DNA from: an uncultured Parabacteroides sp.
GTDB lineage: Bacteria; Bacteroidota; Bacteroidia; Bacteroidales; Tannerellaceae
Direction: 5' to 3'
Assembly (NCBI RefSeq): GCF_905196875.1
Contig: NZ_CAJJWO010000051.1
Coordinates: forward strand, 1-36,976
DNA: 36,976 nucleotides
A model generated the notes under the pieces. That model was not told where the DNA came from. It was given only the letters and a program-made list of their open reading frames with translations, and searched no databases. Below are positions 32,794 through 36,976 of this stretch, piece after piece. How positions within the stretch are numbered: position 1 is the first letter of the stretch; every line of letters starts with the position of its first letter. A program made the position numbers and the translations under genes.

Positions 32794-33075
32794 TTACTCG
32801 ACCGCGTTCATTTCTTCGATCAGCTGAGAAGCGCATTTGAAATGGACGATGGTTCGAGGTGTAAGCATAATGACATCTCCGTTCTTGGGGTTTCGTGCTG
32901 GACGACTTGTCTGTAAGCGAGGTTTAAATGCTCCGAAGCCAGGTATAAATACACGGTCGCCGGCTTTTGTCCGCTCAACGACCATCTCCGTAAATGCATC
33001 TAGAATTGTTGTAATATCTTTCTTGTTGACCTCTGTTCTTGCTGCTAGCTCATTAATTAGTTGACTTCTGTTCAT
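32794..33075 (-). CDS. HU-family DNA-binding protein
   Basis: A 93-residue nucleoid protein of the HU/IHF family. The dimerisation helices read INELAARTEVNKKDITTILD; the strand-turn GFGAFKPRL precedes the DNA-binding arm with the intercalating proline region SRPARNPKNG. Length and motifs match HU-beta-like proteins. It starts 29 bases downstream of the AraC-family gene on the same strand. Cotranscription is possible, although I see no separate promoter in the gap. Bacteroidales genomes carry several HU paralogues; this one is likely a chromosomal housekeeping or accessory copy. Confidence 0.93.
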   Translation of the reverse strand: MNRSQLINELAARTEVNKKDITTILDAFTEMVVERTKAGDRVFIPGFGAFKPRLQTSRPARNPKNGDVIMLTPRTIVHFKCASQLIEEMNAVE

Positions 33076-33104
33076 CGCTTTTTCTTTTTTAGTTAGAAAT
33101 TTGT

Positions 33105-33998
33105 TTATAAGTTCGTGTCTAATTTACTTTTCCTGAATTCAGAAGGAGACATACCTGTATGTTTCCGGAAAAACCTCGCCAAAGAGGATTGATTGGCGAA
33201 ATTTGTTCTCAATACGATCTCCTGTATATTTAATGAAGAATCTCTTAGCAATGCTTTGATCTCTAAAATGATGTATTCCAATATCCAGTCTTTGGCGGAT
33301 TTACCGCTTACCGCCTTTATTATCGTTGTCAGGTATTTGGGTGTTATACATAGCTCTTTAGCGTAGAAAGCGACTTCCCTGTTCTCCTTGTAATGCTTCA
33401 TAATCAAAGAAAAGAATTTATCTGCCAATTCTTTTTTATGGGAATCCATTGTCGGCATATACGGTAATGAGTCTTTTTTATAAGTGTTATAAAGATCCAG
33501 ATAGAGAATCCGTAATATATGAATGACTGATTCTCTTGGATACAGGTTTGAGGGCGATTGGGCCTTTGTACATACCATATTATAATAATTGCCGAAGTTC
33601 TTCGATTCGCCATCTGTCAATCTGTAAAAGAAATGACTTCGCATATAAAAGAAGAAATGAGGGGAAAACCTGCAGATCCCGCTTAATATGTCATTGAATA
33701 ACGATTGTGAAATAGAGAAAGCATTTATAGCAAAGTCTTTACTTATTTCATTTAAAGAGATAAGTTGACCCGGAAGAAGTATTATCAGTTCATTTTTCAC
33801 CAATAAGTGTTCATAGGTATGCACTTTGATCCTGGCATTGCCATCGGAACAAAGCATAACCATGCCGTATTCTATATATGAAGGATACGGAGTTATAGGA
33901 ATTTCCTTGACATCCTTATAGAATCTTAATTCGTTATTTATAAAATTTGCGGTGTCATTATTTCCTACGTATAATCTGTTTTCTTCTAAAGACATCAC
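33105..33998 (-). CDS. AraC-family transcriptional regulator
   Basis: A 297-residue regulator. The C-terminal 100 residues (about 190-290) hold the two helix-turn-helix units: AKELCITPKYLTTIIKAVSG and LNIQEIVLRTNFANQSSLAR, closing with FFRKHTGMSPSEFRKSK, the classic AraC signature. The N-terminal half is a poorly conserved cupin-like sensor with no recognisable ligand motif. It diverges from the Acg-family oxidoreductase gene across a 276-base intergenic region, so control of that gene (and itself) is the simplest hypothesis. HU follows downstream. Confidence 0.92.
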   Translation of the reverse strand: MMSLEENRLYVGNNDTANFINNELRFYKDVKEIPITPYPSYIEYGMVMLCSDGNARIKVHTYEHLLVKNELIILLPGQLISLNEISKDFAINAFSISQSLFNDILSGICRFSPHFFFYMRSHFFYRLTDGESKNFGNYYNMVCTKAQSPSNLYPRESVIHILRILYLDLYNTYKKDSLPYMPTMDSHKKELADKFFSLIMKHYKENREVAFYAKELCITPKYLTTIIKAVSGKSAKDWILEYIILEIKALLRDSSLNIQEIVLRTNFANQSSLARFFRKHTGMSPSEFRKSKLDTNL

Positions 33999-34190
33999 CC
34001 TATAATTATATTTGTGTATAAAATTAAGATTTCGTTCTTTATGATATTCAGACTGTGGATTTTTGGTATGACAATGAAGAAATATGGTACGTTTCTTGAC
34101 ATTTTTTGTTACGAACGATTCATTATTGAATCCTAAAAACCATCTTTTAAGGGTATTTGTTCATTGTACACCATTAAAAATTGTTGTTGT

Positions 34191-34222
34191 TTTGAATGTT
34201 ACCGTTTTCTTATATATGTTTG
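34191..34222 (+). promoter_or_regulatory. Promoter of the Acg-family gene
   Basis: TTTG (34191-34194), 20 bases, TATGTTTG (34215-34222): consensus match; start near 34229, leader of about 45 bases. The rest of 33999-34274 holds no gene; it should contain the AraC operator but none is obvious by eye. Confidence 0.65.
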
Positions 34223-34274
34223 CTGCTCTATGATAATTAAGTGTAAAAAATGGGACTTCTTTAAATAAACACAG

Positions 34275-35252
34275 ATGAACAATAAAATCCATGATTTCAA
34301 AAGAATGATCAGTTATGCGATAAAAGCACCATCCGGTCATAACACACAACCTTGGCTTTTCCGGATAAGGGAGGGAGAGGATAGGATACGGATCGTACCC
34401 GACCTGACGAAAAAGTTGTCTGTCGTGGATAAGGACTGTCGGGAATTGTTCATCAGTCTGGGATGTGCGACTGAGAATTTGTGTATTGCCGCCAGGGATA
34501 TGGGGCATGAACCTACCGTAACAATTGATGAATATAATACTATAAATGTATATCTAAAGAAGATAGAAGTAGTGAAGTCGAACTCATTATGCCTGCAGAT
34601 AGACAAAAGGCAGACCAATCGTGGCAAATATGACTCGCGTCTTATCCCGGAAGAGAGGATACGGCAATTCCGGTCGATTCCTTTGGAGGATCATATACAT
34701 GCTTACTTCTGGCGAAACCAGACGGACATTTTTAATTTGCTGAAAACGCATGTCGCGGAAGGGAATAGTATGCAAATGGGTAATAAAAAGTTTCTTGAAG
34801 AGTTGAAATCATGGATGCGTTACAATAAAAAACATGCTGAAGAAAAGAACGACGGACTTAGTTATGTGGTTTTCGGTGCACCCGATTTGCCGAAGTTCAT
34901 ATCCAGGCCTGTCATGGGACTATTTCTGAATGTCAAAACACAGAACAAAGCCGATATGGAGAAGATCGCTTCTTCCTCTCACTTTCTCTTGTTGACGACA
35001 CAGAATAATACAGTAGTCGAGTGGATCAGCCTTGGGCGGTCTTTGCAGCGGTTATTGCTGGTTATGACACAGCAGGGTATTGCCAGTGCATACGTCAACC
35101 AGCCTTGTGAGGTGAGTGAATTAGCAACTAAACTACAGGAGCTTTTGCCTGTAAATAATGAGTATCCGACTATTTTACTGCGTATTGGATATGCAGAACC
35201 TGCTCCTTTTTCAAAACGGAAAAGTATAGAAGAAGTCTGCTGTCTGGAATGA
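34275..35252 (+). CDS. Acg-family nitroreductase-like FMN protein
   Basis: A 325-residue protein of the nitroreductase superfamily, Acg type. The N-terminal motif SYAIKAPSGHNTQPWLFRI (about 13-31) is the FMN phosphate/ring-contact segment of this family; further conserved pieces are QTNRGKYDSRLIPEE (about 113-127) and GRSLQRLLLVMTQQGIASAY near the C-terminus. Acg proteins, unlike standard nitroreductases, are fused duplicate-like monomers that bind FMN with unclear catalysis and may sequester it. It is divergent from the AraC gene. Cytoplasmic, no signal peptide. Substrate unknown. Confidence 0.88.
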   Translation: MNNKIHDFKRMISYAIKAPSGHNTQPWLFRIREGEDRIRIVPDLTKKLSVVDKDCRELFISLGCATENLCIAARDMGHEPTVTIDEYNTINVYLKKIEVVKSNSLCLQIDKRQTNRGKYDSRLIPEERIRQFRSIPLEDHIHAYFWRNQTDIFNLLKTHVAEGNSMQMGNKKFLEELKSWMRYNKKHAEEKNDGLSYVVFGAPDLPKFISRPVMGLFLNVKTQNKADMEKIASSSHFLLLTTQNNTVVEWISLGRSLQRLLLVMTQQGIASAYVNQPCEVSELATKLQELLPVNNEYPTILLRIGYAEPAPFSKRKSIEEVCCLE

Positions 35253-35405
35253 TTTTGATGAAAGTTTGAAATTAAAGGTATGAAATGGTGGGAAAATAAG
35301 AAGATGTTTGTATATTTAAAGCTGTAAAGAATCAGCAAGCATAACAAACTTGTCTGCTTAGTGGTTATTAATAAAAAAGCAAGTATAACTTTAAAGTCAA
35401 ACATC

Positions 35406-35678
35406 ATGGGAAAGAATCAATTAATTCACAGTAATGAGTTGCATCTCATTGAAAAAGCTGAAATTCACAATGCAGCTAAAAAAATGGTAGAGTCATTAAA
35501 TCTTGCCGCAGGTTCGACAGGAGGTTTTGATATTTATAAAGTAGTAGAAGTTTATTTTACAGATCTGGAAAAGAGGCATGAAATGAATCAGCTTTTAGGT
35601 ATTCAGGAAGATTGCGCTTATTATGGTGCTAAAGAACAGGCAGCCGAATGTGCGAAAGCGGAAGCTGCCAATGAGTAA
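35406..35678 (+). CDS. 90-residue conserved-looking protein of unknown function
   Basis: I do not recognise the family. The frame opens at 35361 but ATG 35406 (MGKNQLIHSNEL) gives a clean start directly after an AT-rich leader. The protein is hydrophilic, mostly helical, with no signal peptide; the middle stretch GSTGGFDIYKVVEVYFTDLE is the likeliest folded core, and the C-terminal 15 residues are Ala/Glu-rich with two Cys. It has its own terminator. The upstream region (35253-35405) has no strong promoter match. Coding is supported by codon-like composition and a complete start-stop-terminator unit. Confidence 0.65.
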   Translation: MGKNQLIHSNELHLIEKAEIHNAAKKMVESLNLAAGSTGGFDIYKVVEVYFTDLEKRHEMNQLLGIQEDCAYYGAKEQAAECAKAEAANE

Positions 35679-35701
35679 CTAAGGCTTCAATACGAAAATA
35701 G

Positions 35702-35735
35702 AAAGGAGATACTTGCAGAAAGCGTCTCCTTTTTT
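35702..35735 (+). terminator. Terminator between convergent genes
   Basis: AAAGGAGA (35702-35709) pairs with TCTCCTTT (35725-35732), followed by T to 35735. It ends the 90-residue gene, and its A-rich left side could serve the minus-strand response regulator too. Confidence 0.7.
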
Positions 35736-35758
35736 ATTTTCTCTTTTCTGTATTGAAC

Positions 35759-36148
35759 TTACCAAGTCAAAGTCGGCAGGAAGTTAGATAAAGTCGCTTT
35801 TAGCTCCTTGATGTTGATCGGTTTCGTGATAAATCCGTTGCTTCCGGCCTGACGTGCCGACTCCATATCGTTTTCAAAGGCATAAGCCGATTGCATGATA
35901 ACCGGGATTTCCGCATCGAATTTACGGATTTCTTTCAGGGCATCTATGCCATTCATTTCCGGCATTTTGATGTCCATAAGTATCAGGTCGGCATGTTGTT
36001 CCTTATAGATTTCCAACAGTTCTTTTCCTGTTTTAGCATGCAAGATATTACAATGCCTTTTCAGGATTGTTTTCAGTAGTAAGAAATTACTTTCTTCATC
36101 TTCTGCGATGAGAATCGTTATGCTTTTGTTTGCTATATTTTCGTCCAT
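35759..36148 (-). CDS. Single-domain response regulator
   Basis: A 129-residue receiver domain with no output domain. Key residues are present: acidic pair E16-D17, phospho-acceptor D59 in LMDIKMPEMNG, S87 in the switch position (QSAYAF), and K109 in ITKPIN. It should be phosphorylated by a histidine kinase and act by protein contact or as a phosphate shuttle, like the receivers of Bacteroidetes hybrid kinases. I choose ATG 36148 over the frame-opening position 36208 because the preceding 20 residues are not part of the fold. No kinase gene is in the window. Confidence 0.9.
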   Translation of the reverse strand: MDENIANKSITILIAEDEESNFLLLKTILKRHCNILHAKTGKELLEIYKEQHADLILMDIKMPEMNGIDALKEIRKFDAEIPVIMQSAYAFENDMESARQAGSNGFITKPINIKELKATLSNFLPTLTW

Positions 36149-36287
36149 GATCTTAATATTGGAGTAACACCAACAAATTTCAGCATTTAATTTAAGATAC
36201 GCAAACAATAAGGCTTAAATCTTTATGAATATCAACAATTGTAGAAGATTGTTCTGCAAAAGTGGGATGGATAACGGATGAATGCAA

Positions 36288-36319
36288 AAAAGGAGCCACT
36301 TGTTGAAGTGACTCCTTTT
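36288..36319 (-). terminator. rpsA terminator
   Basis: AAAAGGAG-c-CACTT (36288-36301) pairs with AAGTG-a-CTCCTTTT (36306-36319) with one mismatch. On the minus strand the stem is followed by six T (36291-36286). Lies 26 bases past the rpsA stop. Confidence 0.8.
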
Positions 36320-36344
36320 ATAATTATATGTCAGTGAAACTGAT

Positions 36345-36976
36345 TTATTTACCAGAAAGTTTTTCTTTCAAAGCAGCTAGTTCCTCGATGTCACCCAGTG
36401 TGGTTTTTTCAACCGGACCAGTTACCATTGCTGAACCTTCATCTTCTTTCTTGTTACGTTTAGCTGCCGGTTTTTTGTCGCCAGCAGGAGCGTCTTTCTT
36501 AGCACCCTTCTGTTCATCTTCGAAGATACGGCTATGAGAAAGGATGATACGTTTTGCTTCTTTGTTGAATTCGATTACCTTGAACTGCAGTTTTTCGTCA
36601 ACTACAGCCTGAGAACCGTCTTCTTTTACCAGGTGTTTCGGAGTTGCGAAACCTTCTACACCGTAAGGCAGAGAAACGACAGCACCCTTATCCAGAACTT
36701 CGATGATTGTTCCTTCGTGGATTGAACCTACTGTGAAGATAGTTTCAAATACATCCCAGGGATTTTCTTCCAGTTGTTTGTGGCCTAAGCTCAAACGACG
36801 GTTTTCTTTGTCGATTTCCAGTACCTGAACTTCGATTTCCGCACCGATCTGAGTGAATTCGCTCGGGTGTTTGATCTTCTTAGTCCAAGACAGGTCAGAG
36901 ATGTGGATCAGTCCGTCTACGCCTTCTTCGATTTCTACGAATACACCGAAGTTAGTGAAGTTACGAACTTTTGCAG
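36345..36976 (-). CDS. rpsA: 30S ribosomal protein S1, C-terminal part
   Basis: The gene runs off the right edge; only the last 210 codons are visible and the start is outside. Two S1 RNA-binding repeats are seen: one at the edge (NFTNFGVFVEIEEGVDGLIH) and the next with GSIHEGTIIEVLDKGAVVSL. They are followed by a Lys/Ala/Asp-rich tail with DAPAGDKKPAAKRNKKEDEG and a short helical end. The Lys-rich tail is usual in Bacteroidetes S1. S1 binds mRNA on the 30S subunit; in organisms with few Shine-Dalgarno sites this contact is important for initiation. Stop TAA lies at 36347-36345. Confidence 0.95.
   Translation of the reverse strand, partial: AKVRNFTNFGVFVEIEEGVDGLIHISDLSWTKKIKHPSEFTQIGAEIEVQVLEIDKENRRLSLGHKQLEENPWDVFETIFTVGSIHEGTIIEVLDKGAVVSLPYGVEGFATPKHLVKEDGSQAVVDEKLQFKVIEFNKEAKRIILSHSRIFEDEQKGAKKDAPAGDKKPAAKRNKKEDEGSAMVTGPVEKTTLGDIEELAALKEKLSGK

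Noticed and set aside
1..36976. CRISPR array, integrase, transposase or rRNA genes
   Set aside because: No regular spacer-repeat array, no recombinase motifs and no rRNA sequence were seen; the repeats found are short palindromes or tandem words.

Overview
The window looks like chromosome of a gut-type Bacteroidales bacterium, most likely Bacteroides or Parabacteroides; I cannot fix the genus from sequence alone. The evidence is a SusC/SusD pair with a FecR anti-sigma and an ECF sigma, a TamB/TamL pair whose TamA-like member is a lipoprotein, a DUF3127 protein, the BT4734/VirE primase-helicase family, and many copies of the Bacteroidetes promoter pattern TTTG-N19/20-TAnnTTTG. No Shine-Dalgarno sites stand out.

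Layout. 1-780 holds an upstream terminator, a nested inverted-repeat element (79-337) and a small unknown gene whose ATG is out of frame by one base in an A8 run. 907-3021 is a primase-helicase of the kind found on mobile elements and as orphan chromosomal genes. 3282-4079 (-) is an inositol-monophosphatase-family enzyme, divergent from a membrane-anchored MutS-like ATPase (4210-5799). tamB and tamL (5932-12881) overlap by four bases and encode an envelope assembly system. A 22-bp perfect inverted repeat separates tamL from a leftward cluster: M23 peptidase, MerR regulator, DUF3127 OB-fold protein. alaS (14919-17546) diverges from the M23 gene through overlapping promoters. A large GH2 lipoprotein (17891-21517) follows.

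21639-30022 is a complete trans-envelope signalling and uptake locus. On the minus strand, fecR, susC (with an STN signalling domain), susD and an exported M81/MlrC-type metallopeptidase read in that order. The ECF sigma gene diverges from fecR. GH2 converges on this operon from the other side. Between fecR and susC, on the opposite strand, lie two hairpin-plus-T-run structures that serve no visible plus-strand gene. This is the layout expected of a cis-antisense small RNA repressing a SusC gene. I regard the locus (STN-SusC, FecR, sigma, antisense RNA, and a peptidase as the only operon enzyme) as the most interesting part of the window.

30023-30527 has no gene but has competing inverted repeats. 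Then come aroB, tRNA-Pro(GGG), a secreted protein of unknown function with a TonB-C-like end, an HU protein, an AraC regulator divergent from an Acg/nitroreductase-family gene, a 90-residue unknown protein, an orphan receiver-domain response regulator, and the 3' part of rpsA, which runs off the right edge. All coordinates were read by eye; domain calls are from motif recognition, not from searches.
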